Assembly (NCBI GenBank): GCA_964520475.1
Contig: CAZFNS010000002.1
Coordinates: 62,001-126,000 of the forward strand
Origin: Ruminobacter sp964520475
GTDB taxonomy: Bacteria; Pseudomonadota; Gammaproteobacteria; Enterobacterales; Succinivibrionaceae
DNA: 64,000 bases
Reading direction: 5' to 3'
A program made the translations under genes and the position numbers. The stretch's first letter is position 1. Each line of letters starts with the position of its first letter. The notes beneath the pieces were generated by a model that ran no database searches, was not told where the DNA came from, and saw nothing but the letters and a program-made list of their open reading frames with translations. Of this stretch, positions 48,691 to 56,718 are shown piece after piece.

Positions 48691-49946
48691 GGCCCGTCCC
48701 GGGGCTCTCCCGGGAACCTGTCCCCGTACGCCGCGGCGAGTTCGGCGCGGGCCGCCCGCCAGTTCCGGACCGGCCGGGTCCATTTCCGGGACGCGTCGAG
48801 CGCCGCGAGGTACAGGGCCTTGAGCAGCGCCTTTTCGCCCGGGAAGACCGTGCGCAGGCGGTTGAGCCGGCGGCAGGCCGCGTTCAGGCTCTCGACCGCG
48901 CCGGTCGTGCCGATGAGCGACCTGACCCCGGGCGAGAATTTGAAAGCCGGGGCGAGCGCGTCCCAGTCCTTTTCCCAGGGCCGCAGGGCGCGCGGGTACT
49001 TGTCCGCCCACTTCGCCGCCGCCGCGGCGCGGGCCGCCCGGCCCCGCTCCTCGTCCGGCGCGGCGCAGATTGCCCCGAGGTCCGCGGCCAGGGGCCCGCG
49101 ATCCGCCTCGGAAACGCGCCGGAGCGCGTCCCGGACCAGCCGGGCGGCGCAGCGCAGGACGTCGGCCCGCGGGAAGATCTCCCGCGCCGCCTCGCGCAGG
49201 CCCGGGAAGGCGTCCGCGCAGAAGACGAGGACGTCCCGGACCCCGCGGTCCCTGAGGCTCCCGAGGGCGGCGCGCCAGTACCCGGGATCGTCGCCGCCGC
49301 CCGCGTCGACGGTCAGAACCTCTTTTTTCCCGGCGCGGTTCACGCCGAGGAACAGCCGGGCGGCGCTCCCGCGGATGGCCCCGCCCTCCCGGACGTAATA
49401 ACGGGCCTCGCCGGCGTAAATGACCGGCCAGACGGGATCCAGGGGCCGGCTCCGCCAGGCCGCGAGCTCGGGCAGGATCTTGTCGGTCACGTCCGAGACG
49501 AAGCCTTCCGAAACGTCGAAGCCCCAGACGTCCCGGACCAGGCCGGAGATCTGCCGCGTGGTCAGGCCCCGCGCGTACATGGCGACGATCTTCCGGTCGA
49601 TGCCGGAAACGTCCCGCTGCCGCTTTGCCACCGCCCGCGGCTCGAAGGCCCCGGCGCGGTCCTGCGGAACGTCGATCCGCAGCGGGCCCCAGAGCGAGGT
49701 GACGGTCTTCTCCTTGCGGCCGTTGCGGGAGTCGCCCGGGACGGCGCCGCTCCGCAGAAACTCGTCCATCTCGGCTTCCATCATTTCCCGGATGGCCGCG
49801 CCGAGCAGATCCTTGAGCGCGTCCTGGACGTCCCCCGCCGTTTTGACGTCGTACTCCGCGAGGATCTCCCGGACGATCCGGCGCTTGCCCTCGGTCATGA
49901 CCGTTTTCGGGACGGTGTTCGGCGCGTCCCCGCTCTTAGCCGCCAT
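48660..49946 (-). CDS. IS256/mutator-type transposase homologue with disrupted catalytic site
   Basis: A 428-residue intact reading frame matching PF00872 transposases along its length. Landmarks are E-Y-D-V-K-T-A-G-D-V-Q-D-A-L-K-D-L-L near residue 32, the P-Q-D-R block, G-I-D-R-K-I-V-A-M-Y-A-R-G-L-T-T-R-Q-I near 115, F-C-A-D-A-F-P-G-L near 240, and T-G-A-V-E-S-L-N near 365. The second Asp and the Glu of the DDE triad are kept, but the first Asp (family F-I-D-A-V) is Gly in I-Y-A-G-E-A-R, and the C-x-x-H motif reads C-A-A-R. GC content matches the host. The last dozen residues (F-T-E-K-T-S-H-T) come from DNA shared with the eptA upstream block. It overlaps the HTH gene by 11 bases. Probably transposition-dead, possibly retained for DNA binding. 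Confidence 0.85.
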   Translation of the reverse strand: MAAKSGDAPNTVPKTVMTEGKRRIVREILAEYDVKTAGDVQDALKDLLGAAIREMMEAEMDEFLRSGAVPGDSRNGRKEKTVTSLWGPLRIDVPQDRAGAFEPRAVAKRQRDVSGIDRKIVAMYARGLTTRQISGLVRDVWGFDVSEGFVSDVTDKILPELAAWRSRPLDPVWPVIYAGEARYYVREGGAIRGSAARLFLGVNRAGKKEVLTVDAGGGDDPGYWRAALGSLRDRGVRDVLVFCADAFPGLREAAREIFPRADVLRCAARLVRDALRRVSEADRGPLAADLGAICAAPDEERGRAARAAAAAKWADKYPRALRPWEKDWDALAPAFKFSPGVRSLIGTTGAVESLNAACRRLNRLRTVFPGEKALLKALYLAALDASRKWTRPVRNWRAARAELAAAYGDRFPGEPRDGPRFTEKTSHT

Positions 49947-50313
49947 AAAAATCCTCCGCCCGGCGCCCGGCCCGGCCGGGCTCCTTACCGCCGCCGGCCC
50001 CGGCTTCTTCCCGGAATTCCCGGCAGAAATTCTGCAGGGTCCTTGTGTTGATCTTCCCCGCGAACCGGGAGCGGGAGCCGAGCTCCCGCGCCATGGCGGC
50101 GCAGTTGCCGCCGCACCGCGCGAAGAGTTTGCGGACGCTTTTCCGGTTCCGGCGCAGGAAGGCGGCGAAGCACTCCGGGCCGGGCTCCGCGTCCCCGGTT
50201 TCGTATTTCCGCACGCTCTGCCGCGCCACGCCCAGTTTGCGCGCCACGCCCCGCACGGAAAGCCCCGCGGCGCGCAGGGCCCGTATCTTTTTTACCGCGG
50301 CGGCATCGAGCAT
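49936..50313 (-). CDS. Small helix-turn-helix protein coupled to the transposase-derived gene
   Basis: A 125-residue protein. Residues 8-38 (A-L-R-A-A-G-L-S-V-R-G-V-A-R-K-L-G-V-A) form a clear HTH of the resolvase/IS21 N-terminal type. A second possible helical pair is at 58-95 (K-L-F-A-R-C-G-G-N-C-A-A-M-A-R-E-L-G). The C-terminus is Gly/Arg-rich. It is not a standard part of IS256 elements. GGAGG lies 8 bases upstream of the ATG. A palindrome (50343-50361) sits over its likely promoter, suggesting autoregulation. Its stop overlaps the start of the transposase-derived gene, so both are translated from one mRNA. Confidence 0.75.
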   Translation of the reverse strand: MLDAAAVKKIRALRAAGLSVRGVARKLGVARQSVRKYETGDAEPGPECFAAFLRRNRKSVRKLFARCGGNCAAMARELGSRSRFAGKINTRTLQNFCREFREEAGAGGGKEPGRAGRRAEDFYGG

Positions 50314-50342
50314 GGCCGGTAACCTCCGTTTTTTCGCAAACC

Positions 50343-50361
50343 GAATGTATAGTGTACATTC
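50343..50361 (-). promoter_or_regulatory. Candidate operator over the HTH-gene promoter
   Basis: GAATGTA-N5-TACATTC, a perfect 7-bp inverted repeat. On the minus strand it contains TATACA as a possible -10, 30 bases before the HTH ATG. No good -35 is visible. Confidence 0.6.
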
Positions 50362-50460
50362 TAAGCGATTTTCGCGGGTTTTTCACGGCAAACTTGCGCC
50401 GAAGCGCGATTTGGCGCCGTTTTTCGGAATCTCGGCCCCCGCCGGGAGCGCGGGCCGCGG

Positions 50461-50489
50461 TTGACCCCGGCGCGGCGCTCCCCTAGAAT
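50461..50489 (+). promoter_or_regulatory. Promoter of the exported flavodoxin gene
   Basis: TTGACC (50461-50466) and TAGAAT (50484-50489) with 17-bp spacing; leader about 93 bases. Confidence 0.85.
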
Positions 50490-50588
50490 GTAAGGAAGCG
50501 GCGGGTCCCGGGATTGCCCCGGCGGCCCCGGAACCCGCCGGACGGCATCGAATCGCGGCAAATTCCGCTTAAATAAGGAAAATTAAAA

Positions 50589-51317
50589 ATGACCCTCTTG
50601 ACGTTCCCGAGACGGCTCGCGGCGCTCCTCCTCCCGCTGGCCGCCGTTTTCGCCTTATCATCCGCCCCCGCCGGCGCCGCCGCGGAGGCCCCCGCCGCCG
50701 CGCCGGCCGCTCCGGCCGAAGCCCCGGCGGCCGCCGGGGAAACCGCCGCGGCGGCCGCTTCCGGAACGGACGCGGCCGCGGACGCCCCGGGCGGGAAGAT
50801 CCTCGTCGCCTACTTCTCCCGCGCGGGCGAGAATTACGCGGTCGGCACGGTGGAGAAAGGCAACACCCGCCTCCTCGCGGAGACGATCGCCGCCGCAACC
50901 GGCGCGGATCTCTTCGAGATAGTCCCCGAGACCCCCTATCCGGAGAACTACCGGGACTGCGCCGACGCGGCCAAGCGCGAGCTCGCCGCCAAGGCCCGGC
51001 CGAAGATCGTCAATCCCCCCGCGAATCTCGACGGCTACGGCACGGTGATCCTCGGCTACCCGATCTGGTGGGGCGACATGCCGATGCCCGTCTACACCTT
51101 CCTCGAGAGCTACGACTTCACCGGCAAAACCGTCCTGCCGTTCTGCACCCACGAGGGCAGCGGCCTGGCCGGGACGGCGAAGAACGTCGCGGCCGCGGCT
51201 AAAGGCGCCGCGGTGTCCGACGGCCTCGCGGTGCGCGGCTCCGTCGCCCAGAAAAACGCCAAAGAGGCGCGGGAGGCGGCCGAAGCCTGGCTCAGGGGCG
51301 CGGGCCTTCTCAAATAG
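50589..51317 (+). CDS. Exported flavodoxin-like protein (PF12682 type)
   Basis: A 242-residue protein. A signal peptide (1 to about 31, L-A-A-L-L-L-P-L-A-A-V-F-A-L-S-S-A-P-A-G) and an Ala/Pro-rich linker (32-68) precede a flavodoxin domain (70-242). The FMN loop Y-F-S-R-A-G-E-N-Y, G-N-T-R-L-L-A-E, the flavin-stacking G-Y-P-I-W-W-G-D-M-P near 157 and C-T-H-E-G-S-G near 184 are visible. Domains of this type bind FMN in cytoplasmic oxidoreductases; an exported version with a flexible linker suggests periplasmic electron transfer. No lipobox or twin-Arg motif is evident (the N-terminus has P-R-R-L-A). It is single and bounded by its own promoter and terminator. Confidence 0.85.
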   Translation: MTLLTFPRRLAALLLPLAAVFALSSAPAGAAAEAPAAAPAAPAEAPAAAGETAAAAASGTDAAADAPGGKILVAYFSRAGENYAVGTVEKGNTRLLAETIAAATGADLFEIVPETPYPENYRDCADAAKRELAAKARPKIVNPPANLDGYGTVILGYPIWWGDMPMPVYTFLESYDFTGKTVLPFCTHEGSGLAGTAKNVAAAAKGAAVSDGLAVRGSVAQKNAKEAREAAEAWLRGAGLLK

Positions 51318-51377
51318 CGGCGGGACGCCCCGCGGACCGCGCGGTCAAAACGCGGACAAACGGACAAAAGAACCGAA

Positions 51378-51408
51378 GAAGGCGGAGGGGCCCGGCCCCT
51401 CCGCCTTC
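51378..51408. terminator. Terminator between the exported flavodoxin and yciA
   Basis: A 13-bp perfect stem (51378-51390 with 51396-51408) followed on the plus strand by TTCTTTC. The T tract is modest, but it separates two converging genes. Confidence 0.78.
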
Positions 51409-51448
51409 TTCTTTCTCTTCAAGGCTCCCGCCCCGCCCGGGTCCGGGC

Positions 51449-51904
51449 TCAGCGGTAAAGATACTTTTCGGGATGCTCGCGCAGCTCCGCGGGAAGTTTC
51501 CGCTTCACCCCGTCGGCGTCCACGGCCACGTAGGTGACGACGGTGTCGGCCACCTTGATCCGGTCGGACCGCGCGGCCCCGCCCGGCTTGGCCCAGAGCT
51601 GCACCCTGATCGCGAGCGAGGTCGTGCCGACGCGCGCCGGCTCGCCGTAGACGCACACCACGTCGCCGACGTGCACGGGGCGCAGGAACGCGATCTCCCC
51701 CACGGCGACCGTGACCACCCGGCCCCGCGCCATCTCCGCGGCCATCATCGCCCCGCCCGCGTCCATCTCGGCCATCAGCCGGCCGCCGCACACGTCCCCG
51801 TTGGGGTTGGCCTCGGCGGGCATGGCGAGCGACCGGAGCATCAGCGTGCCCCGGGGCTCCTCTTTGGCCGGCCGTTCGGCGTTTTCGCCGTCGTTCTCCT
51901 CCAT
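51449..51904 (-). CDS. yciA: Acyl-CoA thioesterase YciA
   Basis: A 151-residue hotdog-fold thioesterase with broad acyl-CoA specificity. P-N-G-D-V-C-G-G-R-L-M near residue 34 and E-M-D-A-G-G-A carry the catalytic Asp region. F-L-R-P-V-H-V-G-D-V-V near 73 is the CoA/beta-strand motif. GGAGG lies 7 bases before the ATG at 51904. It lies downstream of the ABC exporter pair but 66 bases away, with no clear promoter of its own. Confidence 0.93.
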   Translation of the reverse strand: MEENDGENAERPAKEEPRGTLMLRSLAMPAEANPNGDVCGGRLMAEMDAGGAMMAAEMARGRVVTVAVGEIAFLRPVHVGDVVCVYGEPARVGTTSLAIRVQLWAKPGGAARSDRIKVADTVVTYVAVDADGVKRKLPAELREHPEKYLYR

Positions 51905-51969
51905 CGTCGCGCCTCCGCTTCGTCCGTAAAAACGTTCCCGGTCCCGCGCGGGATCCGGCCCCGCTTTAA

Positions 51970-53808
51970 TTATATGTCATTTCCGGCGAACTGGGTCCGG
52001 TAAAGTTCGAAGTACCTGCCCCGCGCCGCGAGCAGCTCCGCGTGGGTCCCCCGCTCGGCGATCCGGCCCGCGTCCATGACGACGATCTCGTCCGCGTCCC
52101 GGATCGTGGACAGACGGTGGGCGATGATCAGGCAGGTGCGGTCGCGCATCAGCCCGGCGGCCGCCGCGTTGACGCGCCTTTCGGTGCCGGTGTCGACGCT
52201 GGAGGTCGCCTCGTCGAGGATGAGGACGCGCGGATCGGAAACGAAGGCCCGGCAGATCGCGATGAGCTGCCGCTCTCCCGCCGAGAGCCGGTCCCCGGCG
52301 TCCGCGAGCTCCGTGTCGATCCCCCGGGGGAGCCGCGCCGCGAACGCCTCCATGCCGCCGAGCCGGAGGGCGCGGGAGAGCTCTTCGTCCGTCGGCTCCC
52401 GCGCGAGACCGCCCGCGATGTTGCTCCGCAGGGTGCCGCTGAAGAGCAGGGTGTCCTGCGGGACGACCCCGACGGCGCCGCGCAGGCTCGCGAGGGCGAT
52501 CTCCCGGATGTCGCGCCCGTCGAGGGCGATGACCCCGGCGTCCGGCTCGTAGAAGCGCAAAAGGAGGTTTATCACCGTGGTCTTGCCGCTGCCCGTCGCC
52601 CCGACCAGCGCCGTCTTTTTGCCGGCCGCGATCCGGAGGCTGAAGCCGTCGAGGGCCTTGCGGCCCGGGACGTAGGAGAAGCTCACGTCCCGGAACTCGA
52701 TGGCCCCCGCGAAGCCGGGCGGCAGCTCCGCCCCGGCCCCGTCCTCCTCCCGCTCGTCCAGGATCGCGAAAATGCGCTCGGCGCCCGCGAGCGCGGTCTG
52801 GATCTGGGTGTAGATCTGGGCCAGCTCGTTCACCGGCCGGCCGAACTGCTTGGCGTAGACCGCGAACGCGGAGATGACCCCGACCGACACGAGGCCGTTG
52901 AGGGCCAGCAGGCCGCCGCACACCGTCACCGTGAGGAAGGTCAGGTTGTTGAGGGCGTTCATCACCGGGCCCATCAGGTTGCCGGTGATCTCGGCGACGA
53001 TCCCGGCGTCGCGCAGCCGGTCGGAGGTCTCCCCGAACTCCGCGAACGCCCGCTCCCCCAGGTTGTACGCGCCGACGGTCCGGTAGTTGGAGAGCGTCTC
53101 CTCGACCCGCGCGCTGAGTTCCCCGAGGATCTCCTGCCTTTTGAGGAAAGAGGCGCGCATGCGCCGCGTCAGGATCCCGGTGAAGGCCGCGCTCAGGAAG
53201 ATGGTGACGCACGCGCAGAGCGTGAGCGGGACGCTGAGCCACGCCATCATGGCCAGGGTGGCGGCGAGGGTGAGGATCCCCGAGAAGAACGTCCCCGCGG
53301 ACATGGAGATCACGTTCGCGACGTTGTCGGCGTCGTTGGTCAGGCGGCTGATGAGGTCCCCGCGCGGGCGGGCGTCCGCGCGGCGCACCGGGAGCCGGAG
53401 GATCCGCCCGAAGAGCTCGGCGCGGATCTCCGTCATGACGCGCCGGCCGAGCAGCGCGCAGAAATAGCCCTGGGCCCAGGAGGAGACGGCGAGGATCGCG
53501 TAGAGCAGGATCATGGCGATAAGGCACGGCCGGATCTCCCCGTACGCGCCGGCCGCGACGGCGTCCACGGCCCGGCCCTGGAAGGCCGGGGCCGCCGCCC
53601 CCGAGACCGCCCCCGCGAGCACGCAGACCAGCACCCCCGCGAGCGCCGCCCGGCCCCGGCGCGGGTAGCCGAGGAGGCGGCGCAGAGCCCCGCGCGCGTT
53701 CCCGGCCTTCTCGGGGGCGAGCACCAGGCGCGCGGCCGCGCCGCGGCGGAACGTTCCCGGCCCCGGCACCCGGGCGTTCCCGCCCGCGCCCCCCGCGTTC
53801 GCGCTCAT
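51970..53808 (-). CDS. ABC exporter subunit with canonical ATPase site (MdlB-like)
   Basis: A 612-residue half-transporter: six membrane helices (about 55-360), then a nucleotide-binding domain. Walker A is G-A-T-G-S-G-K-T-T, the signature reads L-S-A-G-E-R-Q rather than LSGGQ, Walker B and the catalytic Glu are intact in L-I-L-D-E-A-T-S-S-V-D, and the H-loop is I-A-H-R-L-S-T. A long basic/Gly-rich N-terminus precedes TM1. Its ATG overlaps the TGA of the partner subunit by four bases. With the partner it forms a heterodimer with one active and one degenerate ATP site, as in MdlAB, TM287/288 and LmrCD. The substrate is unknown (lipid or drug). Confidence 0.9.
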   Translation of the reverse strand: MSANAGGAGGNARVPGPGTFRRGAAARLVLAPEKAGNARGALRRLLGYPRRGRAALAGVLVCVLAGAVSGAAAPAFQGRAVDAVAAGAYGEIRPCLIAMILLYAILAVSSWAQGYFCALLGRRVMTEIRAELFGRILRLPVRRADARPRGDLISRLTNDADNVANVISMSAGTFFSGILTLAATLAMMAWLSVPLTLCACVTIFLSAAFTGILTRRMRASFLKRQEILGELSARVEETLSNYRTVGAYNLGERAFAEFGETSDRLRDAGIVAEITGNLMGPVMNALNNLTFLTVTVCGGLLALNGLVSVGVISAFAVYAKQFGRPVNELAQIYTQIQTALAGAERIFAILDEREEDGAGAELPPGFAGAIEFRDVSFSYVPGRKALDGFSLRIAAGKKTALVGATGSGKTTVINLLLRFYEPDAGVIALDGRDIREIALASLRGAVGVVPQDTLLFSGTLRSNIAGGLAREPTDEELSRALRLGGMEAFAARLPRGIDTELADAGDRLSAGERQLIAICRAFVSDPRVLILDEATSSVDTGTERRVNAAAAGLMRDRTCLIIAHRLSTIRDADEIVVMDAGRIAERGTHAELLAARGRYFELYRTQFAGNDI

Positions 53809-55532
53809 GCCGGCTCCTCCCCCGCTTCCGCGCCGGCGCCGGTCTGGGACGCGTACATCTCCGCGTAGACCGGGCTGCTTGCGAGGAGCTCGGCGTGGGT
53901 GCCGACCGCCGCGATCCCGCCCCGGTCGATCACGGCGATGCGGTCGGCGTGCCGGAGCGAGGCGACCCGGAGCGCCACGACGATCTTGGTGACGCCGGGA
54001 TATTCGCGCGCGAGGGCGTCCGCGAGCCGCGCCTCGGTCTTGTAATCGAGGGCGGAGGTGGCGTCGTCGAGGATCAGGATCCGGGCGTTCCGCAGGAGCG
54101 CCCGCGCCACGGCGATCCGCTGCCTCTGCCCGCCGGAGAGCGACGCGCCGCCCTCGGCCGCGACCGCGTCGTAGCCGCGCGGCCGCGCGAGGATGAACTC
54201 TTCCGCCTGGGCGGCCCGCGCGGCCCGCGCGATCTCCTCCCGGGACGCGCCCGGCCGGCCGAGCCCGATGTTGTCCGCGAGGGACAGGGCGAACAGCTCG
54301 CTTTTCTGGAACGCGAAGGCGATCTTCTCCCGGAGGGCCGCCGGGTCGAGGTCGCGCACGTCGGTTCCGTCCACCGCCACGCTCCCGCCCGTGACGTCGA
54401 AAAAGCGCGGGATGAGGCTCACCAGGGTGGTTTTGCCGCAGCCCGTCGCCCCGATGATCCCGAAGGTCTCGCCGGGCCTTATCTCGAGGTTCACGCCGGA
54501 CAGGACGTCCCCGCTCCCGCCCGGGTAGCGGAAGCTCGCGTTCCGGAAGGCCACGCTCCCGCCCGCCGGGGCCGCCGCGCGGTCCCCGGCCGGGAGGCCG
54601 GGCGCTTCCCGCAGGACCTCCCGGATCCGGCCCGCTGAGGTGACCCCGCGCGTGACCGCCTGGAAGATGACGATGAGCATCATCATCCCGTTCAGGATCT
54701 GGGAGAGATAGGTGACCGCGGCCATGATGTTCCCCGGGGCGATCTCCCCCGCCTCCGCCCCGGCGGCGCCCAGGGCGATGACTCCCGCCACCGCGAGATT
54801 GAGCACGATGTTGATGACGGGGTGCATGGTGGAGAGCACGAGGAGGGCCGCGAACTGGGCGCCGGCGAGGGCGCCGTTGTCGGCCGCGAACTCCGCGGCC
54901 GCCCGCTCCTCCCGCGCGCAGGCCTTGATCACCCGAAGGCCCGTCACGGCCTCGTGGGCGCGGGTGTTGATCGCGTCGACGCCGCGCTGGAGCCGCGCGA
55001 ACAGGGAGTGCGTTTTGACGACGACGAACGCGAGCTCCGCGAGGATCAGCGGCACGGCCGCGGCGACGACGATCCCGTAGTCGGGCGCGAGCGCGGCCAG
55101 GGCTATGCTGCCCGCGACCAGGAACATGCCGCAGCGGACGCTGCCGCGGATGAGGAGGGCCAGCATGTTCTGGAGCTGCGTGACGTCGCCGGTGACGCGG
55201 GTGACGAGGGCCCCGACGGAGAAGCGCTCCGTCTGGCCGAAGGAGAACGCGAGGATCCGGCCGTAGCAGAGCTTGCGGACGTCGTTGCCGCAGTTCTGCC
55301 CGAACAGGTGGGAGAACACGCCGCTCAGCACCCCGCAGGCGCCGCCCGCGAGGGCCGTCGCGAGCATGGCGAGGCCCGCGGAGAGGATCACGCCCCGGTC
55401 CGGGACCCCGCCCGCGCCCAGGATGCCCTCGTCGACGACGCGGGCCATGAGCCGCGGCTGGAGCAGGTCGGCGAGCACCTCGAGCGCCATGAACACCGGG
55501 GCCGCGGCGGCGTAGGGCCAGTAGCGCAGCAT
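53805..55532 (-). CDS. ABC exporter subunit with degenerate ATPase site (MdlA-like)
   Basis: A 575-residue half-transporter with six membrane helices and a C-terminal nucleotide-binding domain. Walker A G-A-T-G-C-G-K-T-T and the signature L-S-G-G-Q-R-Q are normal. The catalytic Glu after Walker B is Asp (L-I-L-D-D-A-T-S-A-L-D), and the H-loop His is Leu (V-V-A-L-R-V-A-S). The degenerate partner pairs with the canonical one at 51970-53808. The start is taken as ATG 55532 (AGGA just upstream); a GTG at 55544 would overlap dusC. The order dusC then the two ABC genes is tight and probably one operon. Confidence 0.88.
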   Translation of the reverse strand: MLRYWPYAAAAPVFMALEVLADLLQPRLMARVVDEGILGAGGVPDRGVILSAGLAMLATALAGGACGVLSGVFSHLFGQNCGNDVRKLCYGRILAFSFGQTERFSVGALVTRVTGDVTQLQNMLALLIRGSVRCGMFLVAGSIALAALAPDYGIVVAAAVPLILAELAFVVVKTHSLFARLQRGVDAINTRAHEAVTGLRVIKACAREERAAAEFAADNGALAGAQFAALLVLSTMHPVINIVLNLAVAGVIALGAAGAEAGEIAPGNIMAAVTYLSQILNGMMMLIVIFQAVTRGVTSAGRIREVLREAPGLPAGDRAAAPAGGSVAFRNASFRYPGGSGDVLSGVNLEIRPGETFGIIGATGCGKTTLVSLIPRFFDVTGGSVAVDGTDVRDLDPAALREKIAFAFQKSELFALSLADNIGLGRPGASREEIARAARAAQAEEFILARPRGYDAVAAEGGASLSGGQRQRIAVARALLRNARILILDDATSALDYKTEARLADALAREYPGVTKIVVALRVASLRHADRIAVIDRGGIAAVGTHAELLASSPVYAEMYASQTGAGAEAGEEPA

Positions 55533-55536
55533 CGTC

Positions 55537-56535
55537 CTAAGCACGGGCGCGGACCGTCCCCGCCGCGGGAGCCTCCGGGAGCGGGCCGCCCGCGGCCGCG
55601 TCCTCCAGCATTTTCTCGAGGGCGGCCGCCTCCGTCTGCCGGCAGGCGAGCGCGAAGAAACCGCGGATCTCCGGGGAGCCCTCCCGGATATAGCCCAGGA
55701 ACTGCTTGGTCCGGGCCAGGCGGTAGCGCTCGGGGAGCAGATCCCGGAGCGCGGCCGCGAAGCCCGCGGCGACGCCGAGGGCCTCCCGGGCGCCGAAGGG
55801 CGCCGCCCCGCCCCGGACGACCCGCTCGAGGTTGGGCACGGCGAGGGCTCCCCGGCCCGCCATCAGGCGGGAACAGCCCGAGGCTTCCATGCACGCGGCG
55901 GCGGAGGCCGCGTCCCGCACGTCCCCGTTCGCCACCAGGACGATCTCCCGCCGGGCGGCGAAGGGGGCGATGAGATCCCAGCGCGCCGTGCCGGGCCGGA
56001 AGCCGTCCCGGCGGGTGCGGGCGTGGATGACCAGGCGGTCCGCCCCGCCCCGGACGACGTTCTCGTAAATGGCGCCGAGCTCGGCCGGGTCGTCCCAGCC
56101 GAGCCTTATCTTGACGCTCAGGGGCACTGCGGGCGGGAGCAGGTCGCGGGTCCGGCGCACGACCGCGCCGATCCCCGCCGGGTCGCGGAGCATGGCGGCC
56201 CCGCCGCCCGAGCGGTGCACGAACCGCGACGGGCACCCGAAATTGAGGTCCACCCCCAAGGCCCCGCACCGGGCCGCCGCGCGGGCGTTCCCGGCGACGA
56301 CCTCCGGGTCCGTGCCGAGGATCTGCACCCACACGGGCGTCCCGGCCTCCGTCCGGCCGCCCGCGGCGAGCTCGGGAACCTCGCGCCGGAAAAAGCGCGG
56401 CGGGAAGACCGTGTCCGTGACCCGGATAAACTCGCTCACGCAGCAGTCGTAGCGGTTCAGCCCGGTCAGGACGCGGCGCATGGGATAATCGATGACCCCC
56501 TCCATGGGGGCGAGGATGAATTCTTCTGCCTGCAT
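55537..56535 (-). CDS. dusC: tRNA-dihydrouridine synthase, DusC type
   Basis: A 332-residue FMN enzyme reducing uridine in tRNA (DusC acts at U16 in E. coli). The N-terminal L-A-P-M-E-G-V-I-D is the DusC version of the motif. The catalytic Cys is in N-F-G-C-P-S-R near residue 100, and V-K-I-R-L-G-W and V-I-H-A-R-T-R-R follow. The A-N-G-D-V-R-D loop near 202 binds FMN. The C-terminus has an Ala/Pro-rich extension. DusC rather than DusA/B rests on the N-terminal motif. GGAGG precedes the ATG, just downstream of an extended -10. Confidence 0.9.
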   Translation of the reverse strand: MQAEEFILAPMEGVIDYPMRRVLTGLNRYDCCVSEFIRVTDTVFPPRFFRREVPELAAGGRTEAGTPVWVQILGTDPEVVAGNARAAARCGALGVDLNFGCPSRFVHRSGGGAAMLRDPAGIGAVVRRTRDLLPPAVPLSVKIRLGWDDPAELGAIYENVVRGGADRLVIHARTRRDGFRPGTARWDLIAPFAARREIVLVANGDVRDAASAAACMEASGCSRLMAGRGALAVPNLERVVRGGAAPFGAREALGVAAGFAAALRDLLPERYRLARTKQFLGYIREGSPEIRGFFALACRQTEAAALEKMLEDAAAGGPLPEAPAAGTVRARA

Positions 56536-56556
56536 GACGCGCCTCCGACTGCCCGG

Positions 56557-56565
56557 ATTATAGCA
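56557..56565 (-). promoter_or_regulatory. dusC-ABC operon extended -10 promoter
   Basis: TGC followed by a perfect TATAAT on the minus strand, only about 15 bases of leader before the ATG. No good -35. Confidence 0.7.
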
Positions 56566-56656
56566 GAAAACCGCCCTTCCCGCAGTCCCGGCGGCGGGGG
56601 CGGCGCGGCGCCGGGGGATTCTTTATTGACCCGCCCGGCAATATTCCCCGCGGATC

Positions 56657-56684
56657 TTGACACGGGCCGAAAATTATTTAAATT
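56657..56684 (+). promoter_or_regulatory. Promoter of the MYG1-family gene
   Basis: A perfect TTGACA (56657-56662), 16 bp, then TAAATT (56679-56684) in an AT-rich stretch; leader about 30 bases. Confidence 0.72.
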
Positions 56685-56718
56685 TATATGACAGGTGAAT
56701 AATTTTCGGAAACGCGCC

